Positions 27,556 to 36,920 are shown, counted from the first letter of the stretch. The stretch: 64,000 nucleotides of DNA from JAJTFA01 sp051715425 (GCA_051715425.1 JBPXJS010000038.1:62001-126000); one strand, 5' to 3'. A program made the numbers and translations. Notes: a model not told the origin generated them from the sequence alone.

Positions 27556-28848
27556 ATGAAGCGATACCAAACCATAGATAAACAACTGTTTATTGAAAAC
27601 CGCAAACGGTTTATCAGTCAGCTTAAATCAAAGTCCATTGCTATTTTTCACAGTAATGAAGTATTGCCCCGTAATGGTGATGCCAGTTATGAGTTTAAGC
27701 AAAACAGTGATATGTTCTGGCTTACCGGAATTGATCAGGAAGAGTGTGCGGTGGTTTTGTTCCCTGATTGCCCGGTGGAGGCTTACCGGGAAGCCTTGTT
27801 TGTAAAACGTACCAACGAGCACATTGCCGTATGGGACGGACATAAATACACAAAAGAAGAAGCTACGGCAGCTTCCGGAATCAAACATGTTTTCTGGATG
27901 GACGAATTTGATTCGCTTACCAAAGCGGTGATTCAAATGGCCGAAACTGTTTACCTCAATACCAATGAGAACGACAGGGCGAGCAATCCGGCACCATATA
28001 AAGACCTTACTTTTGCGCTGCAGATGAGGCAACGTTTTCCACTGCACCAGTATGAACGTGCAGCTCCAGTTCTGCAACGTTTACGCTCTGTAAAGTCTCC
28101 GCTTGAAGTGGAATACATGAAACATGCCCTGGAGATTTCGCACAGCATGTTTAAACGCGTATTAAAGTTTGTGAAGCCTGGGGTAAAAGAATATGAAGTT
28201 GAGGCGGAAGTGATCCATGAGTTTATCAGAAACGGTGCTGCGGGACACTCCTTTACTCCTATTGTGGCAAGCGGAAAAAATGCCTGTGTATTGCATTATA
28301 TTGACAATGCAGATGTTTGCCGTGACGGGGATTTACTCCTGCTTGATACAGGTACCGATTACGGAAACTATATCAGTGATATGACAAGAACTTTTCCGGT
28401 TAACGGCCGTTTCAGCAAACGCCAGAAAGAAGTGTATAATGCTGTGCTGCGGGTGATGCGTGAGGCTAAAAAGTTGCTTAAACCAGGAGTGATGCTTATG
28501 GAGTACCATAACCAGGTATGTAAAGTAATGGAGCAGGAATTGATTGCACTTGGATTGATAACTGCAGATGATATAAAAAAACAAGACCCGGCATGGCCTG
28601 CTTTTAAGAAATATTATATGCACGGCACCTCGCACTTTATAGGACTTGATGTTCATGATGTGGGCATGCGCTATGAGCCTATGCAGGCCGGAATGATGTT
28701 TAGCTGTGAACCTGGGATATATATCCCTGAAGAAGGAATCGGAATACGTCTGGAAAATGAAATTCTGATCACTGCATCCGGATGCCTTGATTTGATGGAA
28801 CATATTCCGATTGAAGCTGATCATATTGAAGAACTGATGCATTCGTAA
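27556..28848 (+). CDS. Xaa-Pro aminopeptidase (M24 family)
   Basis: A 430-aa metallo-aminopeptidase that removes N-terminal residues preceding proline. The aminopeptidase-P N-terminal domain occupies about 1-150. The pita-bread catalytic domain has the five metal ligands in their usual contexts: LLLLDTGTDYGNYISDMTRTF (two Asp), HGTSHFIGLDVHDVG (His), CEPGIY (Glu) and RLENEILI (Glu). No signal peptide is present, so it is cytoplasmic. The ATG at 27556 is preceded by a GTTGTATAAACAA sequence (27521-27533) that recurs elsewhere in the window. Confidence 0.94.
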   Translation: MKRYQTIDKQLFIENRKRFISQLKSKSIAIFHSNEVLPRNGDASYEFKQNSDMFWLTGIDQEECAVVLFPDCPVEAYREALFVKRTNEHIAVWDGHKYTKEEATAASGIKHVFWMDEFDSLTKAVIQMAETVYLNTNENDRASNPAPYKDLTFALQMRQRFPLHQYERAAPVLQRLRSVKSPLEVEYMKHALEISHSMFKRVLKFVKPGVKEYEVEAEVIHEFIRNGAAGHSFTPIVASGKNACVLHYIDNADVCRDGDLLLLDTGTDYGNYISDMTRTFPVNGRFSKRQKEVYNAVLRVMREAKKLLKPGVMLMEYHNQVCKVMEQELIALGLITADDIKKQDPAWPAFKKYYMHGTSHFIGLDVHDVGMRYEPMQAGMMFSCEPGIYIPEEGIGIRLENEILITASGCLDLMEHIPIEADHIEELMHS

Positions 28849-28858
28849 ACAATAAACC

Positions 28859-29374
28859 TTGCAGGCTGTGGTTAGTTTTAAAGCAACACTTGGTCGGTTT
28901 GACAGCAACCTCTGGCATTTTCATTTTGTTGCTCCTTTAAAAAAGGTTACCTCACTGATTGGAAAAAACGATAAGCGGGTAATATGTACACTTAACAAAA
29001 CCATTAGTTTTCATGCAGCCCTTATGCCGCTCGGAGATGGCAATTTTTTCATCAACGTAAACCAGGAAATAAGAAAAAAGCTGAAACTGAATGATGGAGA
29101 TGAGGTGCATGTTTCGCTTGAAAAAGATAACAGTGAATACGGTATGCCTTTGCCCGAAGAATTTAGGGAGCTCCTGAGTCAGGACTTTGAAGGCAACAAA
29201 GTGTTTCATTCCCTTACTCCCGGCAAACAACGCACGTTGCTTTATATGATTGGTAAGCCTAAATCGGCAGATCTTAGAATCAGGAACGGGATTGCCATTC
29301 TTGAGCACTTAAAACGGAACAAGGGGCAAATCTTTTCTAAGCAGCTAAGAGAAGATATGAAGAATACAGGGTAG
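28859..29374 (+). CDS. DUF1905 / YdeI (OmdA)-like protein
   Basis: A 171-aa protein. The N-terminal half (about 5-95) matches DUF1905, a small beta-barrel (FKATLGRFDSNLWHFHFVAPL, VICTLNKTISFHAALMPLGDGNFFINVNQEIRKKLKL). The C-terminal half matches the YdeI/OmdA bacteriocin-protection-like segment (FRELLSQDFEGNKVFHSLTPGKQRTLLYMIGKPKSADLR in pieces). Molecular function is not established; the name comes from a stress and cationic-peptide resistance phenotype of homologues. No ATG is available near the start. TTG 28859 or GTG 28868 could be used, 10-20 bp after the aminopeptidase stop, which suggests coupling. Confidence 0.82.
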   Translation: MQAVVSFKATLGRFDSNLWHFHFVAPLKKVTSLIGKNDKRVICTLNKTISFHAALMPLGDGNFFINVNQEIRKKLKLNDGDEVHVSLEKDNSEYGMPLPEEFRELLSQDFEGNKVFHSLTPGKQRTLLYMIGKPKSADLRIRNGIAILEHLKRNKGQIFSKQLREDMKNTG

Positions 29375-29548
29375 TCCGTACCCTTGGGTGAAGCTGATTA
29401 TGAAGCAATTGAATTATTTACGCTTATTCTTATGATAAGTGCGCATTTTTTTAAAAATTTGCTTCCCGTTCCATAAACAATTTAACATATTACCTGTTCT
29501 AATAACCGGTACAAAAAACATAACACTTAAAAATTAAAAATCATAACC

Positions 29549-30193
29549 ATGACCATGTTAGTAGGAAAAAAAGCCCCCTCTTTTAAAGCAGATGCCGTTG
29601 TGAACGGTGGAGACTTTGAAGAAAATTTCTCGTTAGATCAATACATCGGAAAAAAGCATGTTGTATTTTTCTTTTACCCACTTGATTTCACTTTTGTATG
29701 CCCGACTGAAATTATTGCATTCGAGCGCAGGATAAAGGATTTCGAAGACCGCAATGTGCAGGTAGTAGGATGTTCCATCGATTCCAAATTCTCCCATTGG
29801 GCCTGGCTCAACACTCCACAAAATGACGGAGGAATTGAAGGTGTTAAATACCCGCTGGTGGCCGATATCAATAAAACAATTGCACTTAATTACGGTGTGC
29901 TTGCCGGGCACTATGATTATGATGATGACGGGCAAATGGTTTGGGTAGGTAATCAGGGCGAAGCTTCTGTAGCTTACCGTGGTTTGTTCTTAATTGATAA
30001 AAATGGTATTGTACGCCATCAGGTGGTAAACGATCTGCCCCTTGGACGTAGCATTGATGAAGCATTGCGCATGATTGATGCCTTGCAGTTTTTTGAAGAA
30101 AAGGGAGAAGTATGCCCAGCGAACTGGGAAAAAGGAAAAGATGGAATGAAAGATACAGCTGAAGGAGTGGCCTCTTACCTTTCGTCTCACTAA
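29549..30193 (+). CDS. Typical 2-Cys peroxiredoxin (AhpC/Prx1 type)
   Basis: A 214-aa thiol peroxidase that reduces H2O2, organic peroxides and peroxynitrite. The peroxidatic Cys is C51 in FTFVCPTE, and the resolving Cys is C189 in GEVCPANW near the C terminus, as expected for an obligate dimer with inter-subunit disulfides. The C-terminal YLSSH tail resembles the YF-motif region linked to overoxidation sensitivity. It is cytoplasmic and has its own terminator. No AhpF or thioredoxin reductase gene is adjacent, so the reductant comes from elsewhere. Confidence 0.95.
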   Translation: MTMLVGKKAPSFKADAVVNGGDFEENFSLDQYIGKKHVVFFFYPLDFTFVCPTEIIAFERRIKDFEDRNVQVVGCSIDSKFSHWAWLNTPQNDGGIEGVKYPLVADINKTIALNYGVLAGHYDYDDDGQMVWVGNQGEASVAYRGLFLIDKNGIVRHQVVNDLPLGRSIDEALRMIDALQFFEEKGEVCPANWEKGKDGMKDTAEGVASYLSSH

Positions 30194-30214
30194 TTATTTA
30201 TTATCATAAATTTG

Positions 30215-30246
30215 AAGCCTGTGCGTTTTTCGTACAGGCTTTTCTT
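30215..30246 (+). terminator. Terminator after the peroxiredoxin gene
   Basis: An 11-bp stem (30215-30225 with 30231-30241, one G-U pair), a T5 loop and a following T-rich tail (TTTTCTTATTT). It lies 21 bp past the stop codon. Confidence 0.85.
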
Positions 30247-30257
30247 ATTTTTGGCTC

Positions 30258-31562
30258 ATGAGGTTCCTTTTCCCTGTTTTTCTTTTGCTTTTATGTCCGG
30301 CTGAGCTTATTGCCCAGCAACAGGAACTTATTTATGTAAAACTGAATGAATGGGCGCGGGATGACCGCTTTGAAAAGTTTGAACTTGTTTTGCCTTTATA
30401 CATCACGGAAACCGACACCATAGAGTCGAATGATTTTGAAAACCTGGGAGAATCAAAAAAAATACGCATTAAAAAACCGGAAGGTTATAAAAATTATGCC
30501 TACGGTTACCTCTATTTCAGAGGGGTACCCAATGATTTAAATCCGGGTTATATCAATGTGTTGGTGGCAAATTATAATGGCAGAGAACCACAACTTTTTA
30601 CAGACCGGAACAATAATTATGATTTTACAGATGATGGACCCGCCCGCAAACTACCCATGGCGTATAATGTAACCGACACCGTAATCATTCCCCTGCAGCG
30701 AATGGATAAGCCTGATGCCGGTGTTGCCGTAAAATTATGCAGGTTTAGTTATATGAATAAACATGCCTACAAAAAACTGCTTGGAGAGTATTATGAATTC
30801 TATTATCCCGGACGAAAATTTGCCGGTATAGATTATTGCTTAAGAGAACAACGATATATTACCCGCAGCGGCATTGTTAAATACGGGAACGACTCTTTTC
30901 GTGTGGCCTTGTATGATGGCAACAATAATGGTTTGTACAACGACTCTGATACTGATAAAGTAATTACCGCAAATATGGCTGATTCTATTTTTGACAGTCG
31001 TGACGACCTGAGGGCTTTTACCATTACGCAGAAAAGAGAAGATATGTTTATTGAGAAAGATGGAGAACAATTTGAAATCCTGCAAATAGATCCGGCAGGC
31101 CAGTATATGGTACTAAAAAGCATGTCGGAATCTCTGTTAACCGGAAGAATAGAAGCGGGTAAAAAAGTTCCTAAATTTAAGTTTATTGGTTGGGAGGGGA
31201 AAATTTACAAGTTCAGAAAATTCAGGAAATATGATGTGTTTATTTACTTTACCGGACCAAACGCCAAAAACTTTTCGCGCGACACAAGTATATTAAGGGA
31301 AATGGCCGCCACCTACCCAAAAACGCTACGGGTAATTGCGTTTATTGATGTGAACAAATCATACGAACTAAAAATTTTCGGAATGTACTCCAATCTCAAC
31401 TGGATTGCTGCTTATAAAAACAAAGACATAAACCGGCAGTTAAAGGTACGCGGATTGCCTTCCAGTCTTTGGGTTGGCAGAAAACGAAAACTGGTAAAAT
31501 ATAATTTAAGCCCGGCTGACTTTTTAAAAGCTTATACCGCACAACAGCAGCAAAAACAATAA
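30258..31562 (+). CDS. Secreted protein with C-terminal thioredoxin-like domain lacking CxxC
   Basis: A 434-aa protein I cannot name. It has a Sec signal peptide (MRFLFPVFLLLLCPAELIAQ). The middle has a beta-rich region with Asp/Asn-rich turns (DRNNNYDFTDDGPARKL, YDGNNNGLYNDSDTDKV) like the EF-hand-type D-x-N-x-D loops of Bacteroidota exoproteins. The C-terminal 130 residues look like a TlpA/thioredoxin fold (KVPKFKFIGWEGKIYKFRK, YDVFIYFTGPNAKNFSRDTSILREMAATYP, LRVIAFIDV, VRGLPSSLWVGRKRKLVKY). The redox CxxC is absent: FTGPNAKN occupies its place. It probably faces the periplasm or surface. It follows the peroxiredoxin terminator. Confidence 0.78.
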   Translation: MRFLFPVFLLLLCPAELIAQQQELIYVKLNEWARDDRFEKFELVLPLYITETDTIESNDFENLGESKKIRIKKPEGYKNYAYGYLYFRGVPNDLNPGYINVLVANYNGREPQLFTDRNNNYDFTDDGPARKLPMAYNVTDTVIIPLQRMDKPDAGVAVKLCRFSYMNKHAYKKLLGEYYEFYYPGRKFAGIDYCLREQRYITRSGIVKYGNDSFRVALYDGNNNGLYNDSDTDKVITANMADSIFDSRDDLRAFTITQKREDMFIEKDGEQFEILQIDPAGQYMVLKSMSESLLTGRIEAGKKVPKFKFIGWEGKIYKFRKFRKYDVFIYFTGPNAKNFSRDTSILREMAATYPKTLRVIAFIDVNKSYELKIFGMYSNLNWIAAYKNKDINRQLKVRGLPSSLWVGRKRKLVKYNLSPADFLKAYTAQQQQKQ

Positions 31563-31634
31563 GAGTCGAATTCCAAAGATTTCTATTGACATTGCCAGTT
31601 CTTTAAACGAAATTGCTGGTATATCCCTCCGGTT

Positions 31635-32234
31635 TTGTCAGAAATATACTATAAAATATTATTAGGTTTAATGGTGGTACTGGCTGGTGTGGTAAGAATG
31701 TATTATGAATTGGGATACCGAAGCATTGAGCATGTAAAGGTTTACGATTCAAAGCGTGAGCAGTTTTTTGTAATTATTGTGGGATTGTGTTTTACCATAC
31801 CCGGAGCCATTTATTTATTTACTCCCTGGCTAAATTTTGCCTTATTGCCTGTAGCTGATTTTTCGCGTATGGTAGCCAGTTTGTTGATGTTTCTGAATAT
31901 TGTATTCTTTTGGTGGATACACCGCTCGCTTGGCGAAAACTGGTCGCCTGTTCTCGAGATCAGAAAAGAGCAGTCACTTATTACATCAGGGCCATATAAA
32001 TATATCAGGCATCCTATGTATACCTGTATTTTTATTCATGCCATAACCCTTGTTTTTGTTTCGGCTAATTGGGTTGTAGGGTTGATGGGGCTTTTATCGT
32101 TTGGATTTATTTATCCGTTCAGGGTGCGCACCGAAGAGCAGATGATGCTTGATACTTTTGGGGAACAATACTTTGATTACATGAAACGCACCGGAAGGTT
32201 ATTCCCGAAACTATTTCAACTTGTCAAAAATTAA
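31635..32234 (+). CDS. Isoprenylcysteine carboxyl methyltransferase-family membrane protein
   Basis: A 199-aa protein with about four membrane helices and the ICMT/NnrU-like C-terminal signature: LGENWSP, LITSGPYKYIRHPMYTCIF (SAM-contacting region) and FRVRTEEQMMLDTFGEQYFDYMKRTGRLFP. The family methylates prenyl-Cys in eukaryotes; bacterial members have mostly unknown lipid or small-molecule substrates. The start is TTG 31635; the next ATG (31671) would remove part of the first helix. It is convergent with the next gene, and their 3' ends overlap by 11 bp. Confidence 0.83.
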   Translation: MSEIYYKILLGLMVVLAGVVRMYYELGYRSIEHVKVYDSKREQFFVIIVGLCFTIPGAIYLFTPWLNFALLPVADFSRMVASLLMFLNIVFFWWIHRSLGENWSPVLEIRKEQSLITSGPYKYIRHPMYTCIFIHAITLVFVSANWVVGLMGLLSFGFIYPFRVRTEEQMMLDTFGEQYFDYMKRTGRLFPKLFQLVKN

Positions 32235-32736
32235 AATTTCTACCTATACTCACTCCATACCAGTGAGTGTATTCCCTGTTTCTGATAAATGGTGTGTAGG
32301 CAATTCTGAAAAATACTTTATTGGTTTCTACTACCCTGAATCCAATAATTGCTGTTGGAATAACTTCCCTATCGGTAACTCCTTTATTAATTAAAGTAAA
32401 GCCGCCACCCAATTCCAGCTTTTCTTTTCTCTTTCCGTAAAGCACGGAAGTAGTAAATGGTGTTAAAATCATGTTGGGCTCCAAATCGACTTTATTCAGC
32501 AGTTTGTAGTTGGTGAAATTCCATGCGATACCAACGCGACCTGTCCACCCCCATGAACTATTGCGATACAACACCTTTTCGTAGTTAAGCGAATATAAAA
32601 ATGCAGTTCCACCCAATTCTACAAACCAGTTATTTAATCCTGTTGGTTCTACATATCTTTCCTCCTGCGCGTTAGCTTCAAATATTCCCAGCAACAGCAA
32701 ACAAATTGTACCTTTGAAAAAGATGTTATTCCTCAT
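32224..32736 (-). CDS. Predicted outer-membrane beta-barrel protein
   Basis: A 170-aa protein with a clear signal peptide (MRNNIFFKGTICLLLLGIFEANAQ). Alternating amphipathic strands rich in aromatic residues follow (NWFVELGGTAFLYSLNYEKVLY, WGWTGRVGIAWNFTNY, VFFRIAYTPFI), ending in the aromatic terminal residue NFNF that is typical of BAM-inserted barrels. An 8-strand barrel is plausible from length and pattern. Function is unknown. Its ATG at 32736 overlaps the TTG start of the divergent membrane protein gene, so there is no intergenic DNA between them. Confidence 0.78.
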   Translation of the reverse strand: MRNNIFFKGTICLLLLGIFEANAQEERYVEPTGLNNWFVELGGTAFLYSLNYEKVLYRNSSWGWTGRVGIAWNFTNYKLLNKVDLEPNMILTPFTTSVLYGKRKEKLELGGGFTLINKGVTDREVIPTAIIGFRVVETNKVFFRIAYTPFIRNREYTHWYGVSIGRNFNF

Positions 32737-33581
32737 TGAGTCCGGTTATAAAAAATATTGCACAATATTACCAAATAATAAGTAACCTGAGTATAGATGT
32801 GGTGGTGGGCGTTGTTTGTTGCATGCTGCCATTACCCGCCTGCTTTGATCTGGTGTTGCCCCCTTCCTGGTACATTTGCCTGCCGGCCTGCACCTGGCTG
32901 GTATACCTCACCGATCATCTGATAGACAGCTATAGAAACCCATTCATTAGTACCCCACGTCATGAATTTATACGCAAATACAAAAACTCTATTTTACGGC
33001 TTATCATACTGCTGATGATATTATCAGTCTATGTTGTTTCAAAATGGCCCGATAGCAGAATCATGATCACCGGTATTACCACCGGCATTTTTGCCACTGT
33101 TTACCTGATACTGGCCTGGATACCCAACAAACTGGTTTCATTTTTCTACAATAAAGAACTTTTTGTTGCCATCACCTACGCCACAGGAATTTATCTGGCT
33201 ACAGGATTAAGTCAGCCATTGCATGTATTGTGGTTGCCTGCTTACCTCTTGTTTCTAACCAACGTATTTATTAATCTGCTTATGGTATCTATAATTGAGT
33301 ATAAACAGGAGCGGGGATTCTCCTGGATTCAGATGATAGGTGTAAAACGTGCGGAAAGGCTGTTTTATATTCTTTGCCTCCTTACTTTATTTGTTGCTTT
33401 ATTTCTTTCTACCTCTGCGGCTGGTAACTTAAGGCTTCTCCTTTTTACTTACTCCCTGATGCCAGTAATACATTTATTGATTTACTTAAAACGGGAAAAG
33501 CTATTCCCGAATGAAAAGTATAGGAAACTGGGAGAGATCATTTTTTGGATACCAATTATTGCTTGGGTGTTGCACCACTAA
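32736..33581 (+). CDS. Polytopic membrane protein, possibly UbiA-like
   Basis: A 281-aa integral membrane protein with about seven or eight predicted helices. A LTDHLIDSYRN stretch after helix 2 recalls the D-x3-D motif of UbiA-type prenyltransferases, and FFYNKELFVAITYATGIYLATG resembles their second conserved loop. The second full Asp motif is not evident, so UbiA membership is tentative. The start is TTG 32736. An in-frame stop at 32715 rules out much extension, and the next ATG (32823) would cut the first helix. Confidence 0.7.
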   Translation: MSPVIKNIAQYYQIISNLSIDVVVGVVCCMLPLPACFDLVLPPSWYICLPACTWLVYLTDHLIDSYRNPFISTPRHEFIRKYKNSILRLIILLMILSVYVVSKWPDSRIMITGITTGIFATVYLILAWIPNKLVSFFYNKELFVAITYATGIYLATGLSQPLHVLWLPAYLLFLTNVFINLLMVSIIEYKQERGFSWIQMIGVKRAERLFYILCLLTLFVALFLSTSAAGNLRLLLFTYSLMPVIHLLIYLKREKLFPNEKYRKLGEIIFWIPIIAWVLHH

Positions 33582-33602
33582 AGCCAGCTCTATTTTTTGC
33601 GG

Positions 33603-36224
33603 TTATTCTCCCCTCAGTTCTTTTAATTTATCCTCCAGTTGAATAATATCGGCCACCAATACCTCCCGTGCTTTGCTCCCTTTAAACGGACCAACAATAC
33701 CGGCCTTTTCCAACTGATCAATTAATCTTCCCGCACGGTTATAACCCAGGTTTAATCTCCGCTGCAGCAAAGAAGTAGATCCTTGCTGGTGTTGCACAAT
33801 AATCTGAGCTGCTTCATCAAATAAAGAGTCTCTTTCTCTTGGATCAAAATCCTCTCCTCCCCCATCTTCACTTTCCGATTTTACTTCCGGCAATATATAC
33901 GGCTCTTTGCCTTGCTGATTGCCTATAAAACTTGCAATCCTATCTACTTCAGGTGTATCCACAAAGGCACACTGAAGTCGCACCAGATCATTCCCTACCG
34001 TATACAACATATCTCCTTTTCCAATCAACTGGTCAGCGCCATTGGCATCAAGAATGGTACGCGAATCCGTTTTTTGAGAAACCCTGAAAGCCACCCTAGC
34101 CGGAAAGTTGGCCTTAATCATACCGGTAATTACATTAACAGAAGGCCTTTGGGTAGCCAGTATCAGGTGAATGCCAATGGCCCGTGCCAATTGTGCAAGC
34201 CTGGCAATCGGGTGTTCCACCTCTTTACCTGCTGTCATCATCAGATCTGCAACCTCATCAATTACCACCACAATATATGGGAGGTAACGGTGGCCTTTCT
34301 CAGGACTTAACCTTCGCGAAACAAATTTGGCATTATACTCCTTGAGGTTACGAACCTGCGCATCTTTAAGCAAATCGTATCGGTTATCCATTTCCACACA
34401 CAGGGAATTAAGCGTATTCACCACCAGTTTGGTATCGGTAATAATGGCATCGGCATCTCCGGGGATTTTAGCCAGAAAATGACGCTCAATCATTTTATAG
34501 ATGCTCAATTCCACCTTTTTAGGATCTACCAGCACAAACTTAATTTGCGAAGGATGTTTTTTATAAAGCAGTGAAACAAGAATGGTATTTAAACCTACAG
34601 ATTTACCCTGACCTGTAGCACCAGCCATTAACAGGTGTGGCATTTTTGCCAGATCTGTAACAAACACTTCATTCTGAATATTTTTCCCGAATGCCACCGG
34701 AAGATCCATGTCGGCATTCTGAAATTTGGAGCTGGCCAGCACGGAGCGCATGGAAACCATGGCTGGTTTTTCATTCGGAACCTCAATACCAATTGTACCG
34801 CGCCCGGGGATAGGTGCAATTATCCTGATACCCAATGCCGCAAGGCTTAAAGCAATATCATCTTCCAGATTTTTAATTTTGGCAATACGCACCCCATCCT
34901 GCGGAACGATCTCATAAAGAGTAACTGTTGGACCAATGGTTGCTGAAATCTTTTTAATAGCAATATTGTAGTTTTTCAATGTTTCTACAATCATGTTGGT
35001 CTTGGTGTTCAACTCTTCTGTTTCTACTTTGGCCTTATCATCAACCCCATAATCATTTAAGAGGTCGAGGCTTGGAAACTGGTAGTTAGAAAAATCAAGA
35101 GTTGGATCATATTCTGAATCCAGCGAACCATACTCGGGTTTATCCGGATTTTCCACAGCTTCTTCTTCTTCAGGAGTTTCCTGCACTTCCAGCACCAATC
35201 CACTATCCGTTGTTAAAGCAGAGCCAATACCTGCCAATGTTGTGGCAGCTGTGGTGAGCAGAATGGGAGGAACTACAGACTCCTCTTCTTCTTCATCTTC
35301 CTTTTTTGGTTCCTCCAATGGCATTTCTTCAACCGGAGGCAACTCTTCTTCAACAGGTTCGATCAGAAGGTCATCGTTTTTTTTTAGTTCATCCTCAGAT
35401 GGCAGCAGGGGCTCTTCTATTATATTTTCCTTAACTGAAAGGGTAAAATCATCCGGATTCAATGGCAAATTTTCTGGTTCCCCGGTATCGTCAATTACGG
35501 AACCTTTGTGCTTATCGGGTTCTGCCAGATCCAAATCAGGTTCCTGATTATCTTCTGCAGTTTTAGGGGGCCTGGGTTGATAAAACTTAATATTAAATAC
35601 CGCCACCAAAAATACCAGCAAATAAAAAACAAGGAATAATCCTGTGCCTGCATTGCCAATTAACCCCTTGAGATACAGGTATCCGAAATGCCCGAAACTT
35701 CCTCCAAGTATTTGCCACTGGCTAAAGAAAATAAATCCCGATAAAAGCGATAACCAGATAATACTAAAGAAAGAGTACCTGATGGTTTTTAAGATAGGAA
35801 GCGGGGTGGTATTGGTAAGCAGTTTAATTCCCACAAGGCCTGCAATAAGAGAAATAAGGTATGATGCAATTCCAAAACCTTCATACATAAAAGAGTATGC
35901 AACCCAGGCGCCAATTTTTCCAAGCCAATTCTCGGCAGCATCGGGTTCTGTTTTTAAAAACATATCCCAACCCAAACTAAGCACAAGGCTTTGGTCCTTT
36001 TGCCAGGAGGTTAAAAAAGAGGTAAATGCAATAAGGGTATAACAGGCAAACAGGAAAAACACCAGACCTGTAATTTTTAACAATCGCTCATCCTGCATCC
36101 AGGCAAGCTTACCGCTACTCCCTTTGGGCTGCATTTCAGGCAAATCTGCCGGTGTTTCCTTTTCAAAATCCGGTGCACTTTCATCAACCGGGCTTATAAT
36201 ATTATTTTTCTTAGACTTAGCCAT
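33603..36224 (-). CDS. ftsK: DNA translocase FtsK/SpoIIIE
   Basis: FtsK pumps chromosomal DNA at the septum to complete segregation and dimer resolution. This 873-aa protein has an N-terminal region with four or five membrane helices (about 45-225), a long acidic, Pro/Glu-rich linker (about 235-400), and the motor with Walker A GATGQGKS (G535-S542, K541) and Walker B VVVIDEVADLMM. It ends in a winged-helix gamma domain (STSLLQRRLNLGYNRAGRLIDQLEKAGIVGP) that reads polar KOPS-like sequences. I chose ATG 36224 over TTG 36230. A -7-like TAAATTTG (36235-36242, minus) is just upstream. Confidence 0.96.
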   Translation of the reverse strand: MAKSKKNNIISPVDESAPDFEKETPADLPEMQPKGSSGKLAWMQDERLLKITGLVFFLFACYTLIAFTSFLTSWQKDQSLVLSLGWDMFLKTEPDAAENWLGKIGAWVAYSFMYEGFGIASYLISLIAGLVGIKLLTNTTPLPILKTIRYSFFSIIWLSLLSGFIFFSQWQILGGSFGHFGYLYLKGLIGNAGTGLFLVFYLLVFLVAVFNIKFYQPRPPKTAEDNQEPDLDLAEPDKHKGSVIDDTGEPENLPLNPDDFTLSVKENIIEEPLLPSEDELKKNDDLLIEPVEEELPPVEEMPLEEPKKEDEEEEESVVPPILLTTAATTLAGIGSALTTDSGLVLEVQETPEEEEAVENPDKPEYGSLDSEYDPTLDFSNYQFPSLDLLNDYGVDDKAKVETEELNTKTNMIVETLKNYNIAIKKISATIGPTVTLYEIVPQDGVRIAKIKNLEDDIALSLAALGIRIIAPIPGRGTIGIEVPNEKPAMVSMRSVLASSKFQNADMDLPVAFGKNIQNEVFVTDLAKMPHLLMAGATGQGKSVGLNTILVSLLYKKHPSQIKFVLVDPKKVELSIYKMIERHFLAKIPGDADAIITDTKLVVNTLNSLCVEMDNRYDLLKDAQVRNLKEYNAKFVSRRLSPEKGHRYLPYIVVVIDEVADLMMTAGKEVEHPIARLAQLARAIGIHLILATQRPSVNVITGMIKANFPARVAFRVSQKTDSRTILDANGADQLIGKGDMLYTVGNDLVRLQCAFVDTPEVDRIASFIGNQQGKEPYILPEVKSESEDGGGEDFDPRERDSLFDEAAQIIVQHQQGSTSLLQRRLNLGYNRAGRLIDQLEKAGIVGPFKGSKAREVLVADIIQLEDKLKELRGE

Positions 36225-36234
36225 TCGCAATAAG

Positions 36235-36242
36235 CAAATTTA
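36235..36242 (-). promoter_or_regulatory. Candidate -7 element for ftsK (TAAATTTG)
   Basis: On the minus strand TAAATTTG fits TAnnTTTG and ends 10 nt before the ftsK ATG, implying a very short leader. No -33 match is seen. Confidence 0.35.
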
Positions 36243-36326
36243 CCTTAGCAGGAGAAGGTTTTTAAATAAGTTTCCCACGTTTTAACACCATGTATATTTT
36301 GATGGATTTTTTTAGCTGAATTGCTC

Positions 36327-36356
36327 TTGTTTATATCTCGCAACCGTGTATTTTCG
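36327..36356 (+). promoter_or_regulatory. Candidate promoter of the DUF7935-like gene
   Basis: TTG (36327-36329), a 19-bp spacer and TATTTTCG (36349-36356, one mismatch to TAnnTTTG), with the ATG 24 nt downstream. Confidence 0.45.
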
Positions 36357-36380
36357 CCTTCCCTAAATTAGCATTATTTA

Positions 36381-36920
36381 ATGGACATAAATTACCTTCA
36401 ACTATTCCTGGAGTTCCTGAAATACCTCATACCTGCTATGATTGTATTTTTAATTGTGTATTTCTTATTGAAGAGCTTTTTTGATGACGAATACATGAGA
36501 AGACAAAGTCAGTTGCGTCTTGAACAAAACAAACTGGTTACTCCGCTTAAGTTGCAGGCATATGAAAGGTTGGTGATATTAATGGAACGGATGACCCCCA
36601 ACAGCCTCATCTTCAGAGTAAGCAAATCGGGTGTATCTGCCTCCCAGTTAAAGCTTGATTTAATTTCAGACATTAACAATGAATTCAACCATAATGTATC
36701 ACAACAAATTTACGTGTCGCCCCAGGCATGGCAAATTGTGCGCATTGCCAAAGAGGAAATGGTAAATATTATCAATACAGCTTATGCCGGTCTTGGTCAT
36801 AACTCTGTGGGAATTGACCTGAGTAAAGCCATTTTTGAGATGATGATACAAATGGAGCATGTGCCAACCCAAAAAGCACTCGATTTCCTGAGAAAAGAGT
36901 TTCATCTGGTATTCGATTAG
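36381..36920 (+). CDS. Membrane-anchored conserved protein (DUF7935-like)
   Basis: A 179-aa protein with one N-terminal membrane helix (about 12-31, LIPAMIVFLIVYFLL) and a cytoplasmic helical domain (LRLEQNKLVTPLKLQAYERLVILMERM, VSQQIYVSPQAWQIVRIAKEEMVNIINTAY in parts). It resembles a conserved Bacteroidota family (DUF7935) of unknown function, recalled from memory rather than searched. It lies 47 bp before the methylmalonyl-CoA-mutase-like gene in the same direction, suggesting co-transcription. Confidence 0.78.
   Translation: MDINYLQLFLEFLKYLIPAMIVFLIVYFLLKSFFDDEYMRRQSQLRLEQNKLVTPLKLQAYERLVILMERMTPNSLIFRVSKSGVSASQLKLDLISDINNEFNHNVSQQIYVSPQAWQIVRIAKEEMVNIINTAYAGLGHNSVGIDLSKAIFEMMIQMEHVPTQKALDFLRKEFHLVFD

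Noticed and set aside
29368..29384. Hairpin AGGGTA/TACCCT at the end of the DUF1905 gene as a terminator
   Set aside because: Only 6 bp, includes the stop codon and lacks a following T run.
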